Positions 27,130-36,862 of a stretch of DNA of 64,000 bases are shown here, piece after piece. The stretch's first letter is position 1, and each line of letters starts with the position of its first letter. The translations under genes were made by a program, and so were the position numbers. The DNA is from Bacteroidetes bacterium HGW-Bacteroidetes-16 (GTDB taxonomy: Bacteria > Bacteroidota > Bacteroidia > Bacteroidales > F082). The notes beneath the pieces are model-generated. The model worked only from the letters and a program-made list of their open reading frames with translations. It was not told the origin of the DNA and searched no databases. Location: positions 62,001 to 126,000 of the forward strand of contig PHDN01000004.1 of assembly GCA_002840975.1 (NCBI GenBank). The letters are read 5' to 3'.

Positions 27130-30100
27130 TTACTTGCTTTTTGATAAATACTGATAGACAAGTTTGAGAAGTATGTTTTTTTGAATGGGTTTTTCGATGT
27201 AATCGTCAAAACCGGCTTCCAGGGCCAACTGCCTGTCACCGTCCACAGCGAAGGCTGTTTGAGCAATAATGGGTAATTTTGGAAAATCCTCTTTAATGAT
27301 GCGTGCAGCAACAAAGCCACTCATATCGGGCATTTTTAAATCCATCAGCACCAACCGTATTTCAGGTACCGTATGGCAAAACTCAACAGCTTCCTTGCCA
27401 TTTTTTGCCCAAATGGTGCCAAAGCCTTCCCTCTCTAGCAATACTTTTAGCAGAACATGTGCCGAAGGAATATCTTCAACAATTAAAATGGTTTTCCCTC
27501 GTACATTTTCTTGCTCCTGAATAGTAAAATCATCTGATTCAATCAATTGTTTATCAGGCAAATCAGCCGAGAGTGTAAAATAAAATGCAGATCCCTTACC
27601 AAATGTGGATTCGACCCAAATTCTGCCACCGAGCAGTTCTATATAACGTTTGGCTACCGAAAGGCCTATTCCGGCACCTTCATACTGCCGGGTAAGCGAA
27701 TCGTCGGCTTGCCGAAAAATATCAAATATAATATCAATATTCTTCTGCTGAATTCCAATACCGGTATCTATAACAAAAAAGCGATAGAACGTGTTTTCAT
27801 CATGCTTTTCAACTTGATAGCCAAAGTCAATGGTGCCTGAAGGTGTAAACTTCAACGCGTTTTTTAACAAGTTAATCAGTATCTGCTTAAGCTTACGCAG
27901 ATCGGTATAAATCTTCAGGGAAGTATCTTCTGGTACGCTTAAGTTGATGGTTACCTGTTGTTTATTAAGTTTGTTTTGCTCAAACCTGGACAGATGTTCA
28001 ACCATGCTCATGGTTTCGAAGAGGATGCCAACCGACTGATGAAGGCTGATATTATTGGTCTCGATGAGGGAAATATCAAATAAGTCTTCAACCAATTCTA
28101 ACAAATGATCGCCGCTCCTCCTAATAATACCCAGATAATCCACAACCATCTGTTTTGGTGTGTCCAGATCGATGAGGTTAGAAAAACCAATGATGGCGTT
28201 TAAGGGAGTACGAAGCTCATGCGAAAGTGTAGACAGAAAGGTAGACTTCAGCTGATCGGATTCCCTTGCTTTTTCAAGCGCTATAACCAACTCATGTTCG
28301 GTAAGCTTTTTATCGGTCACATCGAAAATCAACCCGTCGATGAGCTCTTGTTTATTTAAAATATCCTGAACCGGGACTCCGATTTCATTAATATATTTTA
28401 AGGTACTTCCTTGGTGTACAAAACGATAGGTAATGTTGTAAGGTTTATTTTCGATGATGGATTTTTGTCTGGCTTCCTGTAAGGTAGAGAGGTCATCCGG
28501 TAAAATCATCTGATCAAGCGAATTGCCATAGTCACGGCGCAGAACCGCCTCCGAATATCCTGTTAACTCAGGCAACAGATTATTGTAAAAAATCATGTGA
28601 CCAACAGGATTTGTTTCCAGCCGAAAAATCAGTCCCGGCAAATTGTTGGACAGGGTTCGGTATTTTTGCTCACTGGCTTTTAACTCGCGCAAAGTAGTTT
28701 CAAGCTGACTATTTTGCTCTTCAATGATTTTGTTTTTTTGCAGCAACAGCTTATTGTCTTGTCGCTTTTCGCGAAATTTGTTAAACAACATCAACAACAT
28801 GACAACCATCACCAGGCTAAAGGAAATCAGTATGATTTGAATCGTTTTCGATTTGGAAAGCTCAAACGCGTTAAATTTGTTCTTTTCCTTTTCAAGCTCA
28901 AACTTGATGCGCATTTGCGAAATGGCTTTGTTGTTTTTGGCCATTAGAACCGAATCGGTATAATCACGGTACAATCGATAATACTCCAGCGCAAGTGCCT
29001 GGTTGTTATTTTCCAGAAAAAGATCGTACATATTTTTGTAAATCACCGCCTTATACATATCACTTTTATTTCCTTTTTCAATATCTAGCGCCCTGTTAAA
29101 ATAAATGAGGGCACTATCGGGTACCCCCAGTTCTGAAAAATTGCCACCGATATTGTTTAGCGAGCTTATTATCAATGTGTTAATCCCTATTCGGGTGCGG
29201 ATTTTTAATGCAATTTTGTTATAAACCAGGGCTTGAGTGTAATTATCTTTAAGCGAATAAATATGAGCCAAATAAGTATAAAGTGAGGCCATTCGCTCCA
29301 GACTGTGACCCAATTCAAAATACTTAATGCTTAATTTACAGTTGCTTTCAGCTTCAATTAAATCGTTAATCGTGAGATAGTATTTTGATAAATAGGCATA
29401 AGCAGTGCCCAGCTTTTCATAATTATCAGGCATCACTTCAGCAAAGTTTCTCACCCGCAGATAACAATAAAGGGCCGAATCGAATTGTTCCTGAGCAAGA
29501 TAAGTATCACCGACAATGATTTCATAGCGCAAATAACTTTCAGGGTCCTTCGTGTATCCGGTCATAAAAGCCTTATCCAGGTAGTACCGGATATTTTCAA
29601 AATCACCCAGAATAAAATAAATGGTAGCGATTTGGTAATAAATTTCTCCTTTCTGATGTTGATTATCTGACAGTTCTGCATATTTAAGGGCTGTAAAATA
29701 ATATTCAAGACTACCCTTATATTCATGTTCAATGCTGGCTATTCTTCCAAGACTCAAATTCACTTTTAACTTCATTTCAGGCGCGTGTGAATCTTCGCCC
29801 AATTGGGAAATCCGGTTCATTTGTTCGTAAGCCAAACCTGTATTCCCCGATTGAAGGTTTAACTCGCTGAGTTGACCAAGTGCATCAATTTGATCAGAAA
29901 CAAGATCCTCCAATACAGCACGCTGGTAAATCTTGTCAGTATACAACAATGCCGAGTCAATAGAAATATTCCTGAATTCCATGGCATAACCTAGCAATTC
30001 TAAGTTAGACTTATCTGAATTGAAAACCGAATCTACAAATGGTTCACCTATTTGGGTTTCTGCTTTTAATATGTTAAAGCAAGCCGCAATTGTACTTACG

Positions 30101-30144
30101 ATTAATAATAAAATGATAAAATCAACTATTTTATTTCTATGCAT
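27130..30144 (-). CDS. TPR-containing hybrid sensor kinase
   Basis: 1004 residues. An N-terminal signal/anchor (8-28) is followed by an extracytoplasmic TPR array (about 85-400; NQHQKGEIYYQIATIYFILG and similar), a membrane helix (about 430-450), a coiled coil, a PAS domain (about 485-610; LSNNLPGLIFRLETNP), HisKA with H642 in LSTLSHELRTPLNAI, a HATPase with GAGIGLSVAK, and a C-terminal receiver with D near 935 in LMDLKMPDMSG and K in YIEKPI. No DNA-binding domain is present. It is the first gene of a unit with an AI-2E-type permease and a cache lipoprotein, which may supply the signal. Confidence 0.93.
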   Translation of the reverse strand: MHRNKIVDFIILLLIVSTIAACFNILKAETQIGEPFVDSVFNSDKSNLELLGYAMEFRNISIDSALLYTDKIYQRAVLEDLVSDQIDALGQLSELNLQSGNTGLAYEQMNRISQLGEDSHAPEMKLKVNLSLGRIASIEHEYKGSLEYYFTALKYAELSDNQHQKGEIYYQIATIYFILGDFENIRYYLDKAFMTGYTKDPESYLRYEIIVGDTYLAQEQFDSALYCYLRVRNFAEVMPDNYEKLGTAYAYLSKYYLTINDLIEAESNCKLSIKYFELGHSLERMASLYTYLAHIYSLKDNYTQALVYNKIALKIRTRIGINTLIISSLNNIGGNFSELGVPDSALIYFNRALDIEKGNKSDMYKAVIYKNMYDLFLENNNQALALEYYRLYRDYTDSVLMAKNNKAISQMRIKFELEKEKNKFNAFELSKSKTIQIILISFSLVMVVMLLMLFNKFREKRQDNKLLLQKNKIIEEQNSQLETTLRELKASEQKYRTLSNNLPGLIFRLETNPVGHMIFYNNLLPELTGYSEAVLRRDYGNSLDQMILPDDLSTLQEARQKSIIENKPYNITYRFVHQGSTLKYINEIGVPVQDILNKQELIDGLIFDVTDKKLTEHELVIALEKARESDQLKSTFLSTLSHELRTPLNAIIGFSNLIDLDTPKQMVVDYLGIIRRSGDHLLELVEDLFDISLIETNNISLHQSVGILFETMSMVEHLSRFEQNKLNKQQVTINLSVPEDTSLKIYTDLRKLKQILINLLKNALKFTPSGTIDFGYQVEKHDENTFYRFFVIDTGIGIQQKNIDIIFDIFRQADDSLTRQYEGAGIGLSVAKRYIELLGGRIWVESTFGKGSAFYFTLSADLPDKQLIESDDFTIQEQENVRGKTILIVEDIPSAHVLLKVLLEREGFGTIWAKNGKEAVEFCHTVPEIRLVLMDLKMPDMSGFVAARIIKEDFPKLPIIAQTAFAVDGDRQLALEAGFDDYIEKPIQKNILLKLVYQYLSKSK

Positions 30145-30181
30145 AGAATTTCAGCTTTTTTTCAGTACAAAACCTGAACCT

Positions 30182-30189
30182 CAAACGTA
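30182..30189 (-). promoter_or_regulatory. -7 promoter element (TACGTTTG) of the TPR kinase unit
   Basis: Exact TAnnTTTG match on the minus strand, 37 bases upstream of the ATG at 30144. Confidence 0.45.
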
Positions 30190-30324
30190 AAAATACAATT
30201 ATTATCAGGTAAATGCCTTAACGACAAGAAAAAAAAATTTAACCTGGTCATCATTGCACATTTTTTAGATTATTAAAAATGATTTTGAATAGGTGTTTTA
30301 CTGAGAAAATCGACAACTAATACC

Positions 30325-30332
30325 TATTTTTG
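30325..30332 (+). promoter_or_regulatory. -7 promoter element (TATTTTTG) of the arylsulfotransferase-like gene
   Basis: Exact TAnnTTTG match 40 bases before the ATG at 30373. Confidence 0.4.
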
Positions 30333-30372
30333 CTTCGTAGGATCCTCTTTTGTTCCAACAAAAAATTACTAA

Positions 30373-32556
30373 ATGATTAAGCTCATGAAAAATTTTATTC
30401 TATCGATCTCATTGGCTTTGTTTTTACTCTCAGGCAGTTTCCTTGCCGCGGGACAAACCGATTGGCAATATATTTCTCCATTACCGGGGTCAAAATGGAT
30501 AAACCCTGAACAAACCATTTCTTTCAGAATGGGTGAACAAATCTTGCTTTCGAGCCTGGATGGTAATTTGCTTCAACTCGAAGGAAGCAAAAGTGGTAGT
30601 ATGAACTGTGATGTTGTTTTAGCAGATGATGGACGCACCGTTATTTTTACACCCGGAAAACCATTTGCTTTTGGAGAAACCATTCAGGTGACTTTAAAAA
30701 AGGGCATCACTACCTTTTCGGGGAATATCAATGAAGAAATTACCTTTTCGTTTCAAATAAAACCACGTGAAACGATCAGTTTGCTTGCCCAATACTATAT
30801 CGACCAGGAGGAAGAGGATCTTAGTATTGTAAAAAACAATGCCGCAACTTCAACCCAAAACAAATCTGTTTCAGAACTCATCACTTATGGCGATTACGTG
30901 CTGCCCGGAAATTATATGAGTCCCACCATTACCGCGCTAAACAATCCTTTTCCCGGTTATACTTTTGCTACGCCACGACCTAATCAGGGCGCTCCTTATA
31001 AGCAATACAATGTTATTCTCGATCAATTTGGAGAGCCTGTGTTCTTTCTCGAATGGACTTCCAACTGCAACTTATTTCAAAAAACATTTGACGACAAGCT
31101 CATTTTTTGTGCCTTTTCAAATCCCAATCCATCAATTAACAAATGGTATGTATTAAACAACAAATTCCAATTTATTGATACCCTTTACATGGGCAATGGG
31201 TATACCATTGATCAACATGGAGTCTTTATGATGGAAAACGGCAATCACTTGCTTATCGCCTACGATCCACAACCTGTTGGAATGGACACTGTTTACCCGG
31301 GTGGAAACCCAAATGCCAGTGTTGTAGGGCTTATTGTTCAGGAACTCGATGCCAGTCATAATGTATTGTTTCAATGGAGAAGCTGGGATCATTTTGACAT
31401 TCTTGATGGCAATCACGTTGACTTCACGGCTGCAAGCATTGATTATGTACATGGGAATTCTGTTTGTTTAACACTTGACAACCAAATACTTATTAGTTGT
31501 CGTGGCATGGATGAAGTAACCAAAATAGATAGAAATACAGGAGATGTCTTGTGGCGGTTTGGCCTGCATGCACAAAACAATATGTTTAGTTTTACAAACG
31601 ACACCACCGGTTTTTCGCATCAACATGATACCCGTCAAATTGAAAATGGAAATTTCACGGTTTATGACAATGGAGTTTATCATACACCGCCCTTTAGCAG
31701 GGGAGTTGAATATGAGTTGGATGAAAACAACCTCACGGCCACTTTAGTTTGGGATTATTCGCATGACCCCTTGATTTATGCCAATGCCACAGGAAGCAAC
31801 CACAGGTTACCCAACGACAATTCGCTCATCTGTTGGGGCCTCAACTGGCCCATCGCTTTTACCGAAGTAAATTCAAACAACGAAATACAATGGGAATTGA
31901 ATTACCCTGATTTTATTTGGAATTACCAGGCCTTTCGCCAAACCTGGGAGACAGGATTATTTTCAACCAACTTCGACACCATCGATTATGGTTATTACCA
32001 TGATTATATTCCCTGGCCGGTTATTGTAACCATTACCAACCAATCCGACGATGAAATTACCATCAACAGCGCATCAAATCATTCTCCGGCCTTTACACTG
32101 GCAACCCAGTTGCCCCAAACACTTGCAGCACAGGAAACAAAGAATTTTATTGTCAACTTCTACCCTGAAGGACTTGGACAACAGGATTTCGAAGATGTGA
32201 TCACCTTTAATTACGATTCCTATTTTGGGGACGACTCCCTGAGTCGCCGGATAGCCCGTCAGGTCATTTTAAAAGGAACTACCATTAATCCTTCCTCCAT
32301 TGATGGATTTGAAACGAGCTCTGTCGGGGTATTCCCCAATCCAACCTCCGGCATGGTTGAGATACATTCGAAAGAGGGGACCATAGAGCAAATTACCGTG
32401 AGCAACATTTATGGGGAAGTGGTTCAGCAACAGCCTGTTTCATCCTTTTCTGAATTTAATATCGATTTGGGGGAACTGGCCAATGGCATCTACTTTATCA
32501 AAATTAAACTTCAGAACCACGATCAACAAATAGTGAAAAAGCTGATAAAAAGGTGA
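30373..32556 (+). CDS. Secreted arylsulfotransferase-like (ASST) protein with T9SS tail
   Basis: 727 residues: signal peptide (to about 27), an Ig-like N-terminal domain (about 30-140), a six-bladed propeller core of the arylsulfotransferase type, an Ig-like domain (about 545-640) and a T9SS sorting tail (about 655-727; VGVFPNPTSGMVEIHS, NGIYFIKIKLQNH). Core signatures fit the family: DGNHVDF, DYVHGNSVCLTLDNQILISC, KIDRNTGDVLWRFG and SHQHDTRQIENGNFTVYDNG, giving candidates for the conserved histidines and arginine. Characterised enzymes move sulfate between phenols in the periplasm; an outer-membrane-exported version suggests surface or extracellular action. Sulfotransfer activity is inferred. 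Confidence 0.85.
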   Translation: MIKLMKNFILSISLALFLLSGSFLAAGQTDWQYISPLPGSKWINPEQTISFRMGEQILLSSLDGNLLQLEGSKSGSMNCDVVLADDGRTVIFTPGKPFAFGETIQVTLKKGITTFSGNINEEITFSFQIKPRETISLLAQYYIDQEEEDLSIVKNNAATSTQNKSVSELITYGDYVLPGNYMSPTITALNNPFPGYTFATPRPNQGAPYKQYNVILDQFGEPVFFLEWTSNCNLFQKTFDDKLIFCAFSNPNPSINKWYVLNNKFQFIDTLYMGNGYTIDQHGVFMMENGNHLLIAYDPQPVGMDTVYPGGNPNASVVGLIVQELDASHNVLFQWRSWDHFDILDGNHVDFTAASIDYVHGNSVCLTLDNQILISCRGMDEVTKIDRNTGDVLWRFGLHAQNNMFSFTNDTTGFSHQHDTRQIENGNFTVYDNGVYHTPPFSRGVEYELDENNLTATLVWDYSHDPLIYANATGSNHRLPNDNSLICWGLNWPIAFTEVNSNNEIQWELNYPDFIWNYQAFRQTWETGLFSTNFDTIDYGYYHDYIPWPVIVTITNQSDDEITINSASNHSPAFTLATQLPQTLAAQETKNFIVNFYPEGLGQQDFEDVITFNYDSYFGDDSLSRRIARQVILKGTTINPSSIDGFETSSVGVFPNPTSGMVEIHSKEGTIEQITVSNIYGEVVQQQPVSSFSEFNIDLGELANGIYFIKIKLQNHDQQIVKKLIKR

Positions 32557-32596
32557 TTATTCCGGATACGCTCTTGCGACAAACCTGTATAACATC

Positions 32597-32863
32597 ATGA
32601 ATACGAATATTACCAACTCACTATTATTGGCCACTCTGGCCACGTTTATTGTTAATATTCCTTTTGGCTACTTGCGTGCCGGACAAAAAAAGTTTTCCTT
32701 CAGGTGGTTTCTGTATATCCATTTGCCTGTTCCACTTGTCATATTCATTCGATTTCTTTTTGAGTTGAGGTTTGAATTCATCACCTATCCGTTTTTAGTC
32801 ACGTCGTTTTTTCTGGGTCAGGCATTGGGAGTCGTCACCCGTTGGTATTTCAATAAAAAATAA
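32597..32863 (+). CDS. Small conserved-type membrane protein (88 residues)
   Basis: A short protein with three hydrophobic stretches: LLLATLATFIVNIPFGYLRA (8-27), FLYIHLPVPLVIFIRFLF (38-55) and YPFLVTSFFLGQALGVVTRW (64-83), separated by basic loops (GQKKFSFR). The positive-inside pattern and hydrophobic periodicity look like a real inner-membrane protein. I do not know its function. It follows the arylsulfotransferase-like gene by 40 bases and may share its transcript. Confidence 0.65.
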   Translation: MNTNITNSLLLATLATFIVNIPFGYLRAGQKKFSFRWFLYIHLPVPLVIFIRFLFELRFEFITYPFLVTSFFLGQALGVVTRWYFNKK

Positions 32864-32991
32864 AAATGAGAAGGAGGTATTGGATGCTAAACTCCTTGGT
32901 TATCTGATTAATGATCCTGACGAACCTTATTGAAGCCATGCACAATGGTTTATGCCATGTTGGATAATCTGAATGATCGCTCTACATAACC

Positions 32992-34494
32992 CTACCAATT
33001 CAAATAATGCACTTCAAAATGAGTGTCTTTATAGGATTCAATCAACTGTTTGCGTGCCGCTTCGGCTTCTTTTTTGGTCACATGTCCATTTGAAGTACGA
33101 AAACCCCTGTCGGCCTCCCCCCAATTGGGCACTTCTTTTAAAAGCAGGTCATTAAATTTATAGTTCAGTTCATATTTTTCGCCCAGCAAATGGACATTGC
33201 TAACATACAAATGGTAGGCAATGTTATCACCTCCCGATGGGTCACAATAGCAGGACGAAAACACGTAATAATAAAAAGGACCATTGTTGGTTTGCGGTAT
33301 GGGTGCTTCAATAAAAAGATCTTCGTTTTCATCCACAATGGCTGGATTAAGATTGTTTCGATAGATCTGTCCCACGAAGTCATAACAAATGGTCAACCCT
33401 GCCACCAACAAATCCAGGTCGCCATCCAGATCAAAGTCCTCCCAAAGCGCGGTTCCGGCGCTTACCCCCGGAATGGGGCTAATGACCTGCTGAAAATTGA
33501 AGCCTTGATTGTTTTGATAAACCAGAGTATAAGAGCGTTCTAGTGATTCACCTGTCATCACCACATCCAGGTCACCATCACGATCAAAGTCCCCCAAATC
33601 GATGGTACAGCTCTTTAATGGGCGCATGGCTACCGGCATTTGCTTAAAATACGTGCTGGCTTCGTTGCGGTAAGCAACGCAAACGGGCATTCCTTTTCCG
33701 TCTTCACCACTCAATAAAATGTCCAGGTCGTTGTCGTTATCTAAATCACCCCATACCGCCGCGCTATTTTTAAGGGCAATCAATTGCACAGCCAGCCGAA
33801 TGTATTTCCCGTTATCATTTCTGTAGACAGCCGTAATCGGTTTGCTGCCAATACTTCCCGTAATTAAAATGTCCAGGTCGCCATCCTTGTCCAAATCGCC
33901 CCAGGTAGCATTTCCATGATATATTCCGGGAAGATCGAGGTTGATATCGGTAAAAATACCCTGGTCGTTTCGATAGATCCGGGTTGAAAGTTGGTTGCTG
34001 GATTCCTTTCCCGCAATGAGCAGGTCCAAGTCCCCGTCATGATCATAATCTCCCCATTCAACAGAGCCATCCGTAACAGGAGTAAACAGTTCATTGATTG
34101 GTGTAAAACGATGGTCGTCTTCCTGTCGAAAAAGCCGGATAAAGAGTGAATTCTCCTTGGTAATCCCTGTTAAAATAACATCCTCGTCACCATCCTTGTC
34201 ATAATCAGCGGCAGCCACGGCACCCCGGTATAACGCGGGAAAAGGGCTTGTCAGCTGAACAAGATTGGTTTTATTTTGTGGTTTAGTCCATTGCGAAATC
34301 AACATTTGCTGATCTTTCAAATAATATTCCCCTGAAAGAAAAGCTTCGGGGAATAACTCGTCACCGGACGAAATCCAGGTTGCCACAGGCTCCATAACTC
34401 CTTTCATGTCAGTTTTTACAAGCTCGAATACCTGGGCTTGTATTGATATTAAGGAAGCGCTAAATAGAATACTTATCACGACTTTTTTCCACAT
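32992..34494 (-). CDS. Secreted FG-GAP/VCBS repeat protein
   Basis: 500 residues with a signal peptide (MWKKVVISILFSASLISIQAQ). From about 90 to 400 there are seven repeats with calcium-binding loops of the form DYDKDGDEDVILTG, DHDGDLDLLIAG, DKDGDLDILITG and DNDNDLDILLSG, as in integrin-like propellers. The last 100 residues are a separate domain rich in tyrosine and cysteine (YYYVFSSCYCDPSG) with a basic helical end; I do not recognise it, and it is not a T9SS tail. It is probably a calcium-stabilised propeller in the periplasm or at the surface. Function unknown. Confidence 0.8.
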   Translation of the reverse strand: MWKKVVISILFSASLISIQAQVFELVKTDMKGVMEPVATWISSGDELFPEAFLSGEYYLKDQQMLISQWTKPQNKTNLVQLTSPFPALYRGAVAAADYDKDGDEDVILTGITKENSLFIRLFRQEDDHRFTPINELFTPVTDGSVEWGDYDHDGDLDLLIAGKESSNQLSTRIYRNDQGIFTDINLDLPGIYHGNATWGDLDKDGDLDILITGSIGSKPITAVYRNDNGKYIRLAVQLIALKNSAAVWGDLDNDNDLDILLSGEDGKGMPVCVAYRNEASTYFKQMPVAMRPLKSCTIDLGDFDRDGDLDVVMTGESLERSYTLVYQNNQGFNFQQVISPIPGVSAGTALWEDFDLDGDLDLLVAGLTICYDFVGQIYRNNLNPAIVDENEDLFIEAPIPQTNNGPFYYYVFSSCYCDPSGGDNIAYHLYVSNVHLLGEKYELNYKFNDLLLKEVPNWGEADRGFRTSNGHVTKKEAEAARKQLIESYKDTHFEVHYLNW

Positions 34495-34676
34495 ATTGGT
34501 TTGTTATGAAATTAAGTCTCTAAAAATACTAACATTTTACGAAACCAATGCAGGTTGTTCGTTTAAGTATTTTCCCCAATTTTTGAAGCAAGGATTCTCG
34601 ATAAAAGGCTTGAATAGTCCCTCATTAACATTTAACTTAATCTAAATAAGTTCTTCCCCTTGAAAACATCCTTTTG

Positions 34677-34707
34677 AAAAAAAAAGGAAGCTTTTGCTTT
34701 TCTTTTT
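34677..34707 (-). terminator. Intrinsic terminator-like hairpin after the S9 peptidase gene
   Basis: On the minus strand an A-rich arm ending AAAAGC, a loop of AAAA, and GCTTCC followed by a run of nine T residues. It begins at the stop codon of the peptidase gene. The stem is weak and contains an unpaired base. Confidence 0.4.
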
Positions 34708-36841
34708 ATTTAAGAAAATCATTAAAGTACCTGCTTATTTTTTCATACAAGTGGGCTCTGTCGTTGCCACTCATGTTATGTTCGTGACCGGGATACACAA
34801 AGTAATCGATATCCTTGCGTTTTTCGATGGCAGCTTGTAAAAAGGCCAGACTTTGTTGCCAGACTACGGTAGGATCTTTTGTTCCATGAATAATCAATAA
34901 CTTACCTTGCAACTGATCCACTTTGCTCAACAGACCCGATTTTTCGTAACCATACTGATTCTCTTGAGGGGTGTCCATATACCGCTCCCCATACATTACT
35001 TCATAATATTTCCAGTCGATTACCGGACCTCCTGCAACGCCAGCTTTAAACACGCCGGGATTCTCGAGCATCAACGAAATGGTCATAAAGCCACCGTAAC
35101 TCCAACCGTCAACGCCCATACGTGTGGTGTCAACATAAGCCAATGATTTTAAGTAATTTACGCCCACCATCTGATCTCTTACTTCTACCTGACCCACCTG
35201 CCTGTGAATAATTTGTTCAAAATCGCGACCACGGTTGGCCGAACCCCGGTTATCCAGCGTCCAGATGATATATCCCTGTTCTGCCAGGTAATTGAGAAAC
35301 AATCCTGCCCCTCCCAGCCATGAATCTGTAATCAGTTGGGCATGAGGACCGCCATAAACATACACGATTACCGGATAGCTTTTAGTGCTGTCGAAATCGA
35401 TGGGTTTTATCATTCGGCAATACAGTGGGGTTCCGTCATCGGCATCCAAAGTAAAGATGGACATTTCGCCCAGTTTATATTCCGACAACGTGTTATTGTC
35501 CTTGAGCAAAACCCGGATTGTTTTGCCCTCGTTGTTGAGCAACTTAGTTTCTCGTGTAACATCGGTATTGCTATAGATATCCAACACATATTCCCCTGCA
35601 TTGCTTACCATGGCACTATGGGTTCCGCGATCAGGGGAAACGCGTAGAATTGTTCCTTTTTCGATTTCTACCCGATACACATTGTCTTCCAACGGGCTTT
35701 CTTTGGTTCCGGTAAACCACAACTGATCGCCCCTGAAACCCAGAATTCCTGTTACCACCCAAGGACCGGAAGTTAACTGACGAATCATTTCGCCATTGGT
35801 GTTGTACAAATACAAATGGTTGAACCCATCGCGTTCGCTAACCCACACGAATTGATCTTTTTGACCTGGCAGAAAATAAAGAGCATTTTCAGGCTCCACA
35901 TAATGCGGATCGGTTTCCTCAAAAAGCGTCTTAACGAATTCGCCTGTTTCCGAATCGTAACAATTGAGTTTCAGGTGATTTTGATCGCGGTTTAAAAGGG
36001 CAATGTAAATCACTTTGCTTTCTGGTCCCCAGGTCACAGCTGTAAGATACTGTTCCATGGGTTCTCCGGTTTTCATAAACACGGTTTTCCCGGATTCCAG
36101 GTTATAAACCCCCAGTGTTACCTGCTCGCTGGTCATACCGGCCATGGGGTATTTGGTGTTTTCGACCTCCGCAATCCTTGTCGTAATATTCACCAAAGGA
36201 TAATCGGTTACCATGGTTTCATCCTTGCGGTAGAACGCCAGCTTTTTGGATTCAGGTGACCAAAAGAGTCCTTTCTCGATGCCAAATTCATTTCTGTGCA
36301 CGGTTTGTCCATTTACAATTCCCGGATTCGTATCATGGGTAATTTCTATTGACTGGCCGTCAGTGGCAATAAACACATTGTTTTTAATGGTATAGGCTAT
36401 AAAACGCGAATCCTTTTCAAAATCTGCATTTTCCGCCTCGTCAGGCAGTTCGTTGATTTTAATTAGTTTTTGTGTGCTGGTTTGGTAATCAAAATATTGG
36501 TTCTTAACCGAAAACCGGCAGTTTTCATCGCCATAGCAATCCAGGTTTGGCAGGCGTTTCAGCGAATCCAATCCCAACTCTTGCATGCCCTTGTTGAGCA
36601 TATCAAGGTCAAATAAAAGCCTCTCAGTGCCTTTCTTTGCTTTTACCTGATAAAAGGACTCTTCTTTGGCAAAAGCATAAGAGTCCGTTTGCCCGATCCA
36701 TTGCAATTGAGAAATCTTCCCCGGAAAGAGGGCGCGATTCTGAAAAATGGCATCATCGGCAGTGAGTAGTTTATCCTGGGCAAGGATGGATCCGGAAATA
36801 AACAATCCGAAAAGGAATAAAGAAACAAGTGCTTTTTTCAT
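34706..36841 (-). CDS. Dipeptidyl peptidase IV-family serine peptidase (S9)
   Basis: 711 residues with a signal peptide (MKKALVSLFLFGLFISGSILAQ). The propeller half carries the family's ENTKYPMAGM stretch. The C-terminal alpha/beta hydrolase has the nucleophile in GWSYGGFM (Ser near 580), Asp in HGTKDPTVVW (near 655) and His in YPGHEHNMSG (near 688). It should remove dipeptides, typically Xaa-Pro, from peptide N-termini in the periplasm, feeding peptide fermentation. The upstream GGGP-synthase-like gene ends 21 bases before the start, so the two may be co-transcribed. Confidence 0.94.
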   Translation of the reverse strand: MKKALVSLFLFGLFISGSILAQDKLLTADDAIFQNRALFPGKISQLQWIGQTDSYAFAKEESFYQVKAKKGTERLLFDLDMLNKGMQELGLDSLKRLPNLDCYGDENCRFSVKNQYFDYQTSTQKLIKINELPDEAENADFEKDSRFIAYTIKNNVFIATDGQSIEITHDTNPGIVNGQTVHRNEFGIEKGLFWSPESKKLAFYRKDETMVTDYPLVNITTRIAEVENTKYPMAGMTSEQVTLGVYNLESGKTVFMKTGEPMEQYLTAVTWGPESKVIYIALLNRDQNHLKLNCYDSETGEFVKTLFEETDPHYVEPENALYFLPGQKDQFVWVSERDGFNHLYLYNTNGEMIRQLTSGPWVVTGILGFRGDQLWFTGTKESPLEDNVYRVEIEKGTILRVSPDRGTHSAMVSNAGEYVLDIYSNTDVTRETKLLNNEGKTIRVLLKDNNTLSEYKLGEMSIFTLDADDGTPLYCRMIKPIDFDSTKSYPVIVYVYGGPHAQLITDSWLGGAGLFLNYLAEQGYIIWTLDNRGSANRGRDFEQIIHRQVGQVEVRDQMVGVNYLKSLAYVDTTRMGVDGWSYGGFMTISLMLENPGVFKAGVAGGPVIDWKYYEVMYGERYMDTPQENQYGYEKSGLLSKVDQLQGKLLIIHGTKDPTVVWQQSLAFLQAAIEKRKDIDYFVYPGHEHNMSGNDRAHLYEKISRYFNDFLK

Positions 36842-36862
36842 GTGTTGGTAATGAAAGTTGGT

